Positions 11,438 to 22,742 of a DNA stretch of 64,000 bases are shown piece after piece; positions within the stretch are counted from its first letter, which is position 1; each line of letters opens with the position of its first letter. Source of the stretch: Cyrtodaria siliqua (taxonomy: Eukaryota; Mollusca; Bivalvia; Adapedonta; Hiatellidae); the NCBI GenBank assembly GCA_037043455.1, contig JAWPHD010005589.1:62001-126000 (forward strand), written 5' to 3'. Below the pieces are notes generated by a model. That model did no database searches. It saw only the letters and a list, made by a program, of their open reading frames with translations, and was not told the origin of the DNA. The translations under genes were made by a program, and so were the position numbers.

Positions 11438-11523
11438 CTTGAAGTCAAGATCCCAAATACAGAACTGAAGTAGGATTTCGAATTCATCAGGCATTACCAC
11501 TTTTAAACCTTCTCGGGAACTAC
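11438..11523 (-). CDS. cGAS-like gene, exon 5: catalytic GS and E-F-E motifs
   Basis: This 86-bp exon has acceptor ATATTTCAG/GT at 11523 (phase 1) and donor AAG/GTATTG at 11438 (phase 0). It encodes GSSREGLKVVMPDEFEIL (residues about 236-253) then LQFCIWDLDFK. The pattern matches the catalytic region of cGAS and cGAS-like receptors: a Gly-Ser loop for the triphosphate, a Glu four residues on, then P-x-E-F-(D/E). The two metal-binding acids are Glu 249 and Glu 251. Vertebrate cGAS has Glu and Asp at these positions, so the second is a conservative swap. The exon is too short to be found as an ORF and was identified from motif plus splice borders. The Gly is completed across the junction by the last base of exon 4. 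Confidence 0.82.
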
Positions 11524-12490
11524 CTGAAATATCAAACATGTATTGTATACAAATAATGCATTTGTATTAGCCTTGGTTCAGTCCTTAAAGGCACTAACCT
11601 GCCAAATAACGGCACAATTACGCTACAATATAGATTATCCAAACCCTATCCAGGTGTTCATGTAATATAATAACGTATATGCCGATCAAAGGTTTTCAGG
11701 GGTGTAGCTGACCTGAAATGCATATATAGGCAAGACAAACTAGAGTGTGTTTTTTAAAATAAGCTATGATGCAATGGTGCGTTTTGGCATATATCTGACA
11801 GAACACTTGTGTGGTATTTGATGAAATATTATATATGTTGACAAATCTGAGAATTAACATTTGACAATGATGCATTACCTACACTGTAAAATAAAATAAG
11901 AAGCAAATGTTGACCCTGAACCTCCCACCCACTTGGGCTTCAGTTTTTATCGCATTTTTTGTACTTTTCATTTTTCAAATTGATGTATAGGCCCTGGCCT
12001 ATATGGCCTAATAGCTACGCCGATGGTTTTTTCACTGGTTCTTAAAATAGCCGTGATTGAATATGCATAAAATGAATTATGAGTTGGTGTTATGCCAAAT
12101 AAACTTATCAAAGACTGTGATGGAATTACTTCTATCCATTCGTGTTATACCGAATATGTGTAATGGTCACGCTCGATCGGTGGTCATATCATTTTCAAAC
12201 CCTTGTCGGCATATTGTCACCTTTTGAAGTGCAGTACCAAATATAATTCAAAGTCATGTAGGCATAGTTTCCTTTTGAAAAGCGGTAAAAGAAAAATATA
12301 ATAGCGTGGGAAGTGAACGTGCCTCGACTTAATTGTTATATGAAATCTGGGATGAAAATTGACATGTGGCCCTGATAAAATGGGTGCTAAATCGGAGTCG
12401 TTGTTTTTTCGTGAGACAATGATTAAGATTTAGTTCGAAATGTAAATGTAGGAATTCAAAAATATGTTATTGTAAAAAAATCATGGATAT
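11524..12490. other. Intron 4 sequence with a dispersed repeat
   Basis: The stretch about 11585-12080 resembles 36050-36250 in the same orientation. Both have an AACCxGCxAAATAACxGC-like start, then ATATAATAACGTATA, then GGTTCTTAAAATxGxxGTGATTGAATAT. Both copies begin roughly 50-70 bp upstream (gene orientation) of an exon of the cGAS-like gene. No coding potential was seen. Confidence 0.5.
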
Positions 12491-13265
12491 GCCTACAAGT
12501 AAGTGAGTATCATACTACCTCTATGAACATCTTTTAATAAAATACGTGTTTGTATGCTAAGTTTTCTTTAAATTCAAAATGAGCCAAGATATCTATGGGA
12601 AAATGCTATAATCAACCCACAAGTTTGAACATCATGTCATAAATAAATTGAAATGGTTGATTTCAAAAAGGTATCGAATAGTTACACTTCGACACGTTTT
12701 TAATAAATAACACGTTTTGTTTGTTTTTTTACTAATTTCAATACACAAATTTGAGACCTAAATAAAAGTTTTCTAGAAAGTTAAGACTAGTAGCCAACTC
12801 TAAAAAGCAATACCAATATAATCATTTCATGAGTTTGAACATATGTCATTACTAAAGAAACAGTTAGATTTAAATAATATGCACATTACACTTGATAATG
12901 AAAAACGCGTTCATATGTTAAACCATTTTCAGTACATATTTGAGACCAAAATAAGTGCTGTTTTGATATCAAATGCCAGTTATCGCATCTTTTTAACAAT
13001 ACCAATATAACTGAATCGTTATTTTTGAAAATTGCTTATTAATAAAGGAGGAGGTTTAATCCAATGTCAGTATACATTTCACTTTTTAAAGAAGAAATGT
13101 GTCCTTTTTATCCAATTTCAATACACAAATTTTCAAACAAAATGAACACTGACTTAAAATCCAAGACCAGGTGTCGATTCTACACAATAATGCCATTTCA
13201 AACAATTAATTATTTTCAACATATTTTCAACATATTGCCGTAAATAAAGGAGGAGTTTGATTTAA
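12491..13265. repeat. Degenerate tandem repeat, about 185-190 bp unit, about four copies
   Basis: Units contain TTTCAATACACAAATTTGAG, an AATACCAATATAATCATTTC-like segment and a GTTACACTTCGACACGTTTT-like segment. Starts fall near 12555, 12735, 12930 and 13115. It is diverged and AT-rich and lies in intron 4. Confidence 0.6.
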
Positions 13266-13965
13266 AGAAGCGTACACATTTTAAAAATGAACGCGTCCTA
13301 TTTGCCATATAACTGGTACGCTCTTGCATACCGTAGACTAATCGGGTATCAACTGGTACCCTGTTGTATACCGCAAAGTTATCAGGGAACCAGCTTATTT
13401 GCCAATCGGCGGATAAATCTATAATTAGCATGGAGCGTATAGGCAGTTTCGAATCCAGAGTATTTATATCCATGCATGGGTGTTTGGTTCTTCCCATGGG
13501 TAAATGTGTCTAAGTTATTTTGAAATCCATTCAAGCATACAACAGTTATGGAAGGACAAGAAATGGGCCTTAATAAGGCATATAAAATTGAATGACCTTC
13601 AGAGTGATCTTGACTTTAAAGATACTAACATGGGTTTTGGGTTCTGCATGTTGTCGTGATGAGATGAGTAAATTTGCGAAGTTATTCTAACTCCCTACAT
13701 GCATGCATTGTCATATGTATTTATTAAAAAAATAATTAAGAAATATTAAGAAATATAAAAGTTAGAGGAAAATGTTCAACTGTAGCAGAGATCTAAGAAG
13801 TGGTGATGGGGCAATTACTATTTCAGATAGGAGATAATCAAAATTCCACGTACACACTTTCCTTTGTAATTGTATAAAACCTGACAATTATTTAACCAAA
13901 GGTCTGCAAATGGTAACAAATTAAAAGACAATTCAGAGTGGAAAATTGTAAGTCAAACATTAAAG
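13266..13965. other. Intron 4, old repeat traces only
   Basis: A duplicated AACTGGTACxCTxTTGxATACCG segment occurs near 13311 and 13350. The stretch 13510-13720 distantly resembles the 150-bp array at 3.4-4.1 kb (GAGTGATCTTGACTTTAAAG, GTCGTGATGAGATGAG). A 93-codon minus-strand frame at 13216-13497 shows no domain and overlaps these repeats. Confidence 0.4.
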
Positions 13966-14103
13966 GGCCATAATTCTGTAATAATTAGGCAATCAACAAT
14001 GTGTGATGTAGAAGGACATGAGGTCATCAGCTGTTTTGTGTATATGAAGTTTGGGAACAATCCATTCCAAATTTTTTGAGAAAAATGTGTTATGGGACAT
14101 TAT
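13966..14103. repeat. Dispersed repeat (AAGGGCCATAATTCTGTAAT family), copy 1
   Basis: It carries GGCAATCAACAATGTGTGAT, AAGGACATGAGGTCATCAG and TATATGAAGTTTGGGAACAA. Related copies lie at 14480-14800, 16190-16780 and 21000-21230. The tail with CCATGCTATGGACAG and GTAGCCCCCTCTTCAC occurs at 14700 and again at 16560. Confidence 0.7.
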
Positions 14104-14120
14104 ACAATATGACAGTGGAA

Positions 14121-14462
14121 TGGAATGAATGGTGTTTTACGGCACGTCGACACATAAATAGGTCATATTGTGCGCAAAAACCGACAAAAGATGAAATTAA
14201 GCAGCAACTAAAAATCAATGTAAATACACAAAGATAAAACTATTAAAAAACAAGGGATGACATGGTAGCAATACAAACCACATATGCAAATCAACAAATG
14301 CCCGTCAACGGGTACACAAACAAGCAAATACATACAAGAACACATTAAAATGACTTACACAGCCTGATCTCCTTTAGGAAATCCAAAACAAGACCAAAAT
14401 CTACAGTATCAAACAGCTCCTTCATAGTATTAACATTGCAGTACCTTTGACGCATAGGATCA
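14121..14462 (+). mobile_element. 342-bp retroposon with a 17-bp target duplication
   Basis: A perfect 17-bp duplication, ACAATATGACAGTGGAA, occurs at 14104-14120 and 14463-14479. The inserted segment starts TGGAATGAATGGTGTTTTACGG and interrupts a dispersed repeat whose uninterrupted relative is at 16.3 kb. No tRNA-like promoter boxes and no open frame were recognised, so the class is a guess from the duplication length. Confidence 0.65.
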
Positions 14463-14479
14463 ACAATATGACAGTGGAA

Positions 14480-14800
14480 CATGTGTTAAGAGACATTATA
14501 CAATATTAGAGTGGAACATTTAGTCAAACAAAGGGCAATAATTCTGTAATAAATTAAGCAATCAAGAATGTGTGATATAAAGGGTCATAAGGTCATCAGT
14601 TGTTATGTGTATACGAAGTTTAGGAACAAAACATTCAAAACTGTTTGAGAAATGCAAGTAATAAAAATGTGTTATGGGACGTGAAGCGACCTGATATGAC
14701 CCCATGCTATGGACAGCATGTTCCTACATGTATGTAGCCCCCTCTTCACATTTTGAAAGTATAGAGTTATAATCGTATTTCGAATGCAGTGGTATTCTCA
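14480..14800. repeat. Dispersed repeat, copy 2
   Basis: This is the same family as 13966-14103, including AAACAAAGGGCAATAATTCTG and the tail TATGTAGCCCCCTCTTCAC. It is nearly the same as 16380-16780. Confidence 0.7.
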
Positions 14801-16185
14801 ATATATTTCTATGTTTACCAAAACTTTCAAAAAACGCTATTAAAAAGTCCAAATAGAGCATATGTATGCTACTTCCTGTTGTAGATGTAGTTATCACTCA
14901 TTCTCAATAAAGCGGTGCAATTAAAATTTTCAGACATGAAAAAATCAACTTTACTATATCAATATCTTTATGTACCCATGAGGTTGGTATAACATTGCTG
15001 TTTATGATTCCGTAATATTTTGATCATCAAACATAGACTTTTTCAATGGTCACATGTTAAAAACGGTCACTTTGTGCCGTTTTTTTCCACTTGAAATATT
15101 TATTACCTGTATACCAGTTGGTATTACAGGTCTTTATTCAGAATAAAAACACGTAAATAGTTTTTGTGAAAAATGGTTTGTTATTTAAAATATATATACC
15201 TATGTTTTAGAAATAAGCAAAGAAAGTTTTAACTTTTTATCTTGTCTTTTACAAAATGCAACAATAACTATGGAATCATATCTTGGTATTACTAATACAA
15301 GTGTATAGCTGCAATTCTGTTGTCATCTTAAACATTGCGATGAGTTAAATAGTCAACCTCATTTATATGCGGCAATCAACATTTTGCAAAATTTTCTATT
15401 CTAAGGTTGTAGAGGCATCTTCAGTGTCAGATGTCAAATGGTAACAACCTTTCAAGTATTTTGTATCTTCGAGGGAATACATAATGTTTTATAATTATTT
15501 CTATGTAAATAATAACTCAAGAAATTAACAGTAACTGTTTACTCAACAACTTTACAACAATTAAAATGCAATAAATATCACTCAAAACATTAGAATGAAA
15601 AACATAATATATGATCATATATATTAGATTAAACAAATGAACAAAAGAATAAGTTACCGTGATGTAAGTAGTCCTTTTAAAACGCAACTTTGAATATTGT
15701 TATTCAAATAGCAGCAACACAGTTATGATATATTTCTAGTGTGACAATTACACATGGACGAACACATTGTTTTAATGACTACAATTATATAATGATTTAG
15801 AATTTTGAACAAAACAACTGAAAGGTTCGTTATAAACACCAGTCTGAAGTTCCATAGACAGTTTATCGTGACTTCATTTGAAACAGATGTTCAATGTTCT
15901 GCTCATCTATTTCACTTTATACATTCGTTGAGACTTCCCTGTTGGTTGGGGCTCTTTAATTTTGGACAGAATATCACTTATAGCAACCCAAAGGTGTCAA
16001 CATTTTAGGACGCTGAACATGTTTGTTACCTCTGCATAGCTCTCCTTCTCATTATTTTTCTCAAGAATCTTCCCCACATACCATGTATTTAAATATTATG
16101 CTGCAAACAATTGTTAATGTGCTATACGTTTGTCACTCAAGGGGTCAGGTTTTGTTTTAATTTCATTTGATGCCGTTAACTATGG
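14801..16185. other. Intron 4, nothing recognised
   Basis: AT-rich intronic sequence. The short plus-strand frame at 15805-16008 has no domain. No exon-like sequence with splice borders was found. Confidence 0.4.
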
Positions 16186-16790
16186 AAAATTCATTTACCT
16201 CAGTTTCAATAATTAGGCAATGTGTGATGTAGATGGACATGAGGTCATCAGTTGTTATGTGTATATGAAGTTGGGGAACACTCCATTCCAAACTTTTTGA
16301 GAAAAATGTGTTAAGGGACATTATACAATATGACAGTGGAACATGTGTTGAGACATTATACAATATTACAGTGGAATATTTAGTCAAACAAAGGGCAATA
16401 ATTCTGTAAAAATTAAGCAATCAAGAATGTGTGATGTAAAGGGACATAAGGTCATCAGTTGTTATGTGTATATGAATTTTGGAAACAAAACATTCAAAAC
16501 TGTTTGAGAAATGCAAGTAATAAAAATGTGTTATGGGACGTGAAACGATGTGATGTGACGCCATGCTATGGACAGAGCATGTTCCTATGTAGCCCCCTCT
16601 TCACTTTTTGAAAGTATAGGGTTATAATTGTATTTCAAATGCAGTGGTATTTTCAAAATATTTCTATGTTTACCAAAACTGTCAAAAAACGCTATTAAAA
16701 AGTCCAAATAGAGCATATGTATGCTACTTCCTGTTGTAGATGTAGTTTTGCTGAAAATTGTGAAGTTAGGATTTGTCATTTTTTTATAAC
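16186..16790. repeat. Dispersed repeat, copies 3 and 4 in tandem
   Basis: Two units of the family at 14.0-14.8 kb lie side by side (16200-16380 and 16380-16780). The second shares the tail AAAACGCTATTAAAAAGTCC with 14834, so this locus is a segmental copy of 14.5-14.88 kb. Confidence 0.7.
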
Positions 16791-16854
16791 AGGTGTCTTA
16801 AGCTTAAACCTATTTATTTTACAGTGATTGTAACGAAAGCTCTATGAACTTATT

Positions 16855-17022
16855 TTAATCATTTTCGATGTCCTCCTGGGTAGAACCAGTACTAAGCAAA
16901 TTCAGATAAAGTGTCTTGCTCAGGGACATAACATATTATGTAAATGGCAGGGATCGAACCCACGACTTTCCGATCATGGGTCCAACACTCTACCTCTAGA
17001 CCACAGTGCCCCAACAGGTGTC
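16855..17022 (-). mobile_element. tRNA-derived SINE
   Basis: On the minus strand the segment begins GGGGCACTGTGGTCTAGAGG, with an A-box-like TGGTCTAGAGG, then GGGTTCGATCCCTGCC, a good B box. The loop between them reads CCCATGA, so the anticodon position is CAT. After the tRNA-like head comes CTGAGCAAGACACTTTATC, a segment shared with several metazoan SINE central domains, then GGTTCTACCCAGGAGG. It lies in intron 4, antisense to nothing coding. Confidence 0.7.
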
Positions 17023-17289
17023 TGCAAACTGATCTCAAATAAAGAGAATAATATCCTGTGTGTAATGATATTATTATATCATTTCTGTATTAAATGCAAG
17101 AAGAGTAGGTAATGTTTTTGTGACAACTGATGATGATGATAATGCATAAAGTGATCCTAATGTTTTGCCAAGCTAAGCAGACGACACAAACTGTTATGCA
17201 TATGCGCCAGAACTCCATCAATCTCCGGTGACAATAGCTAGAAATATCACTGAAGGTGATGAAAAAAAAAACCCATTTAAATTCTGTAA

Positions 17290-17803
17290 AAAGAGCTGTC
17301 AGAGGACAGCGCAGCTCGACTATTCAAATTTTCGGAGAACAAGAAATGATACACCTGGCATACCATCAGAAAAAAAGCGTGAAAACAAAGGGGCGAGCTG
17401 GATGTGTCAAGAAGGAAAACATTGGAATTTTCATTAAATCAAGGGCCACAATTTTTCTGTGTTGACAAGGAGGTAATTTAAAATTTCAAGGGATATATAA
17501 TGCAAATTTAATAAGTTGAAAATGTGAAGAAAATATGTTAAAAGTATATGTTAATGCATTTGACCTTTGAACCCTTTGTGACCTTGACCTTTCATCCAAT
17601 GATCTTGAACTCAATAGATACGATCATCGTCCCATTTATAATAAGTTTGATGATAATTGAATAAAAAAAATTGAAGTTATTTACAGAAGTGCAGACGTAA
17701 ACATTAACCTGATGTTAAGAGCCTATCAACACATAAATGCAATTTGTGACCATGAACTTCGACCTATAGACCCTATAAGATCCTTCGAACAGTCGAGCTA
17801 AAA
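17290..17803 (+). mobile_element. Helentron-like element, family B copy 1
   Basis: The 5' end AAGAGCTGTCAGAGGACAGC can fold on itself and is followed by GCAGCTCGACTATTCAAA. The 3' end reads TCCTTCGAACAGTCGAGCTAAA, which is inverted relative to the 5' AGCTCGACTATTC. These subterminal inverted repeats plus a terminal GAGCTAA resemble family A. The interior holds TGACCTTTGAACCC and no open frame. Confidence 0.55.
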
Positions 17804-17819
17804 TACCAAATTATTTGTA

Positions 17820-18175
17820 AAGTTTGACCCAGGAGCTAGGTCCACAGAGGTGGGGAAGAAGCCTAAGGTCTACGCTGGTTGGATGGTTGTATCCGTCTGT
17901 AAATGCCCAGTAAGTGTATATATGGTTATAGGGTGGGGATGTCAATGGTTTCCAAGTTATGACCGAGGGCTATGTCCCCAGGGGTGGGGAAGCAACCCAG
18001 TGTCTATGCTGGATGAATGGTTGTATCTGTCTGTTCATGTCCAGTAAGTGTATATATGGTTATAGGGTGGGGATCTCAACGGTTACTAAGTTATGACTCA
18101 GGGGGCCCACCCACACCCTCATGTTTCACCTCTTGTGACCCCCGGGGCGGGTCCGATTCTGACCCCAGGGTCACC
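17820..18175. repeat. Tandem duplication, about 133-bp unit
   Basis: GTAAGTGTATATATGGTTATAG plus GGTGGGGATxTCAA occurs near 17911 and 18045. Each is followed by a TTATGAC(C/T) segment and preceded by CTGGTTGGATGGTTGTATC or CTGGATGAATGGTTGTATC. It lies in intron 4. Confidence 0.75.
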
Positions 18176-18296
18176 ATTTGAGCATACTTGGTAGAGGACT
18201 ACTAGACGATGCTACATACAAAATATCTAAGCTGCAGCCCTTTTTGTTTCGGAGAAGAAGATTTTGAAGTGTTTTTCCTATATGTAAAAATGACAT

Positions 18297-20998
18297 TTTT
18301 TACCAATTCAGGGGTCACAATTTTGTCAAAATGTGAATGGAAGAGTTATGGGGATTGATGGATAAGGTACAAAATTTGATGTGAAACATTAGTTTAAAAT
18401 TTTAATGCAATAACTTGAGTAGTTTTGAAGTTATAAATCTATTGCACAAAAACTTTAAGGTAAAGACAAAACAATCAAAGGGCCATAACTTTGCCAAAAT
18501 GAAAGGAAGAGTTATGGAGATTGTTGGATAAGGTGCAGAATTTGATGGGAAACATTAGTATAAAGTTTTAATGCAATAGCTGAGTAGTTTTGAAGTTATA
18601 AATATATTGCACAAAAACTTTAAGGTAAACAAGAGGTAAATGACCTTGAAGCTCTACTGATAGATTTTTGATAGCTAGGTCAACATTCCTGTGAAGTTCC
18701 ATGAAAATCAATCAAGTAGTTTCATAGGAGTAGTCCCTACAAGTTTTCATTATATAGCTCTATGTAAACAAAGATGGCCACTGGCGGCCATGTTTAATGT
18801 CAAATATTTTTTGACAAGGTTCAACATCATGTCATACTGATCATTTTAGAAAAAGTCCCATATCAATATCACTTATAGTTTACAAGTAGTAGTCGCTACA
18901 AATTTATTTATTTTAAATCTATTTTTAGCCGTGGCGGCCATTTTGAAATTCCGGTCAGCCTGAAATTTTTCTAGGATCAACTAGACATCAAGAGCAACAT
19001 TCCTGTGAAGTTTCATGAACATCCGTCAAGTAGTTTCAGAGGAGTAGTCGCTACAAGTTTTTACTATATAACTCTATGTAAACAAAGATGGCCACTGGCA
19101 GCCATGTTTAACGTTGAATCAAAATAGTGTTCGACTAGGATCAACATCATGTCATGCTGATCATTTTAGAAAAAGTCCCATATCAATATCACTTATAGTT
19201 TTCAAGAAGTAGTCGCTACAATCTTATTTTTTTTAAATATATTTTTAGCTGTGGCAGCCATCTTGAATTTCTGGCCGACGTGAATTTTTGCTAGGATCAA
19301 TTAGACATTAAGAGCAACATTCCTGTAAAGTTTCATGAAAATCCGCCAAGTAGTTTCAAAGGAGTAGTCGCTACAAGTTTTTACTATATAACTCTATGTA
19401 AACAAAGATGGCCGCTGGCAGCCATGTTTAACGTTGAATCAGAACAATTTTTGACAAGGACCAACATCATGTCATGCTGATCATTTTAGAAAAAGTCCCA
19501 TATCAATATCACTTATAGTTTTCAAGAAGTAGTCGCTACAAACTTGTATTTTGAAAATCTATTTTTAGCTTTGGCGGCCATCTTGTATTTCCGGCCAACC
19601 TGAAATTTTGCTAGGACTAATTAGACATCAAGAGCAACATTCCTGTGAAGTTTCATGAAAATCCGTCAAGTAGTTTCAGAGGAGTAGTCGCTACAAGTTT
19701 TCATTATATAACTCTATGTAAACAAAGATGGCCGCTGGCAGCCATGTTTAATGTCAAATAATTTTTGACAAGTTTCAACGTCATGTCATACTGATCATTT
19801 TAGAAAAAGTCCCATATCAATATCACTTATAGTTTACAAGTAGTAGTCGCTACAAATTTATTTATTTTAAATCTATTTTTAGCCGTGGCGGCCATTTTGA
19901 AATTCTGGTCAGCCTGAAATTTTTCTAGGATCAACTAGACATCAAGAGCAACATTCCTTTGAAGTTTCATGAACATCCGTCAAGTAGTTTCAGAGGAGTA
20001 GTCGCTACAAGTTTTTACTATATAACTCTATGTAAACAAAGATGGCCACTGGCAGCCATGTTTAATGTTGAATCAAAATAGTGTTCGACTAGGATCAACA
20101 ACATGTCATGCTGATCATTTTAGAAAAAGTCCCATATCAATATCTCTTATAGTTTTCAAGAAGTAGTCGCTACAATCTTATTTTTTAAAGATCTATTTTT
20201 AGCTGTGGTGGCCATCTTGAATTTCTGGCCGACCTGAATATTTGCTAGGATCAATTAGACATCAAGAGCAACATTCCTGTGAAGTTACATGAACATCCGT
20301 CAAGTAGTTTCAGAGGAGTAGTCGCTACAAGTTTTTACTATATAATTCTATGTTAACAAAGATGGCCGCTGGCAGCCATGTTTAACGTCGAATCAAAACG
20401 GTTTTCAACAAGGACCAACATCATGTCATGCTGATCATTTTAGAAAAAGTCCCATATCAATATCACTTATAGTTTTCAAGAAGTAGTTGCTACAAACTTG
20501 TATTTTAAAAATCTATTTTTAGCTTTGGCGGCCATCTTGGATTTCACATCAACATGAATTTTTGCTAGGATCAACTAGACTTCATGGGCAACATTTCTGT
20601 AAAGATTCATAAATATCCATCCTGTAGTTTCAGAGGAGTAGTCGCTACAAACAAAAGTTTACGGACAGACAGACAGACGGACGGACGGACAGACGGACGG
20701 ACGCCGCACCACGGCATAAGCTCTGCTGATCTCTGATCAGTCGAGCTAAAAATCACAATCAAAGGGCCATAACTTTGTCAAAATGCAAGGAAGAGTTATG
20801 GGGGTTGTTGGATACGGTGCAGAATTAGATGGGAAACATTAGTATAAAGTTTTAATGCAATAGCTTCAGTAGTATTGAAGCTATAAATCTATTGCACAAA
20901 AACTTTAAGGTGAAGCTGGGGAAGCCGACATCTGCAATGCCGACGACGACGTCGTGGTAAGTAGGATAGCTTTCACTATTCTTCAAATAGTCGAGCTA
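18297..20998 (+). mobile_element. Helentron-like element, family B copy 2, split by a family A copy
   Basis: Units of about 150 bp with AATCAAAGGGCCATAACTTT and AACATTAGTATAAAGTTTTA lie at 18300-18626 and resume at 20753-20930. Between them sits a complete family A element, so A inserted into B. The 3' end has GACGACGACGTCGTGG and then ATTCTTCAAATAGTCGAGCT, the same inverted end seen at 17.8 and 26.96 kb. It lies in intron 4. Confidence 0.6.
18627..20752 (+). mobile_element. Helentron-like element, family A copy 2 (nested)
   Basis: It starts AAACAAGAGGTAAATGACC, with AGCTCTACTGAT close behind. It carries about six repeats of the 330-bp unit, then GACAGACAGACAGACGG and GACGGACAGACGGACGG. It ends in the hairpin at 20719-20747 (AGCTCTGCTGATC loop GATCAGTCGAGCT) and CTAAAAA. 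One closing arm reads TCGAGCT instead of TAGAGCT, matching the family B end, which hints at shared terminal recognition. Confidence 0.65.
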
Positions 20999-20999
20999 A

Positions 21000-21235
21000 T
21001 AAATTAGGCAATCAACAACGGATGATAAACAGGGACATAAGGTCATCAGTTGTTATGTTTATATGAAGTTTGGGAACAACCCATTCAAAAGTGTTTGAGG
21101 AATTTCAAGCAATGAACATGTGTTACTGGACGGGACAAAAATGTGTTATGGGATGGGACTCGGCGCGACGAGACAACGTGATTCCTATATGGTCCCCACT
21201 TCACTTTGTGAAAGCAGGGGTATAATTAGGACCGA
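21000..21235. repeat. Dispersed repeat, copy 5
   Basis: This is a diverged member of the 14-16 kb family (AATTAGGCAATCAACAACG, GACATAAGGTCATCAGTTG, GTCCCCACTTCACTTTGTG). It ends about 20 bp from exon 4. Confidence 0.6.
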
Positions 21236-21251
21236 TAACCAAACGATGTAC

Positions 21252-21389
21252 CTTGCCTGATGTGTTGCTGAATGACCAATCCTTCATATTTGCTGGCTTC
21301 TTTCCGGATTTCTGTCAACAGCATCATGAGAACAGTGTCTACAGTGTTGGTTGCCTGCTCCCATTCTTCATCATCTATGTTGAATTTGC
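21252..21389 (-). CDS. cGAS-like gene, exon 4: helical spine before the catalytic motif
   Basis: The acceptor is ATTATGCAG/GC at 21389 (phase 1) and the donor GGCAAG/GTACATC at 21252 (phase 1). It encodes KFNIDDEEWEQATNTV, then a hydrophobic helix with LMMLLTEIRKEASKYEG, ending VIQQHIRQ and one base of a Gly codon. In Mab-21 and cGAS proteins a long helix of this type directly precedes the GS loop, and exon 5 supplies exactly that in the matching phase. The antisense frame at 21253-21435 is a shadow. The motif evidence here is weaker than in exons 5-7, but order and phase support it. Confidence 0.72.
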
Positions 21390-21844
21390 CTGCATAATGT
21401 ACATGGTAAGTAAGAAACATTATTTTTTATTTTAAGATTAGAAAATGTGTCTATGGGACATGAATGCCCTGCTTTAGCGCTGTCGGTCACATCCCATACA
21501 ACAAATAAAGTGCTGTCATGTTGATGTTAGTGTGTATGAAGTTTGATAGCTGTATGGCTGTTGTTGTTTGAGAAATCAACTAAATTAACACCAATGTCAA
21601 GGTCATTTTTTTTAATCTTTTTTTTTAAATATAAGTGCTTTGAAGTTTGACCGCTGCACGGCTTGCAGTATCTGAGTTATGGAATTATAGAAAACTTGAA
21701 TGTAAATCTTTAATGTAAATTAATGAAGTTGTTCATAAAGCAGGTGAAGGTCATTCATTCTGACCTACTTTTGCTAGGAACATACTGCTGTTATATAGAC
21801 TTAAAAACATTTGTGAAGTATGAAAGCTCAACAGCAACAATAAA
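21390..21844. other. Intron 3, nothing recognised
   Basis: AT-rich intronic sequence with no recognised repeat or gene. Confidence 0.4.
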
Positions 21845-22742
21845 CAAAACAAGAGGTCCAAGAGGGCCTGTGGACAAAAATCATTCCACCGGAACATGGC
21901 GATGACATACGCAACTAGGCTTGGTACTGATTATCCCTGCCAAGTTTCGCTGAAGTCCAGCCAGAGGTTCAAGAGAACTAGTCTGTACAAAGTTAGTGTA
22001 TTAAAACCTTTAAGAGGTCATAACTCTGCCAAAATTCATTCAACCACAACACGGCAATGACAGGTGCAACTAGGCTTGGTACTGATCATCCCCACCAAGA
22101 TTCGTTGAAATCTGGAAAGGAGTTCAGAAGAGATTAATCTGGACAAAGTTTGTCTATTAAAACCTTTAAAAGGCCATAGCTCTGCCAAAAATCATTGAAC
22201 CGGAAAATGTTGATGATGTGCACAACTACGCTTGATATTGATCATCCTTGTCAAGTTTCGTTGAAATCCAGCCAGGGGTTCAGGAGAACTAGCCCGGAAA
22301 ATGTTTGTGTATCAAAAACATTTAAAGGGCCACAACTCTGCCAAAAATCTGTAAACTTGAAAGCGATGATGATATGCACAACTAAGCTTGGTGCTATTAA
22401 TCCCTGCAAAGTTTCATTGAAATCTGGCGAGGGGTTCAGGAGATCTAGTCCAGACAAAGTTTGTGTATTAAAACCTTTAAAGGGCCATAACTCTGCCAAA
22501 AAACTCATTCAAGCGGAACACGGCGATGATTTGCACAACTAGGCTTGGTACTGATAATCCCTGAAATGTTTTGTTTAAATCCGGCCAGGGGTTCAGGAGA
22601 ACTAGTCAGGACAAAGTTTGTGTATTAATCCCTTTAAAGGGCCATAACTCCGCCAAAATCATTCAACCGGACACGGTGACGGTATGAACAACTAGGATTG
22701 GTACTGATAATACCTGAAAAGTTTCACTGAAATCCTGCCAAA
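21845..22742 (+). repeat. Tandem repeat element, about 150-bp unit, six copies (family C)
   Basis: Units contain AAAGGGCCATAACTCTGCC, AAAATCATTCAACCGGAACA, GCACAACTAGGCTTGGTACT, CCAGGGGTTCAGGAGAACTA and GGACAAAGTTTGTGTATTAA. Starts fall about every 150 bp from 21873. The same family forms 31.47-33.8 kb. The array begins with AACAAGAGGTCCAAGAGGGCC, a palindromic start. Apparent ORFs on both strands are translations of the units. Confidence 0.85.

Noticed and set aside
16930..17015. A functional tRNA gene with a CAT anticodon
   Set aside because: The acceptor stem does not pair well and the sequence continues into a SINE central domain, so it is a SINE head.
22195..22542. 115-codon plus-strand ORF with internal repeats
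   Set aside because: It is a chance open frame over the 150-bp tandem repeat, with equivalent frames open on the other strand.
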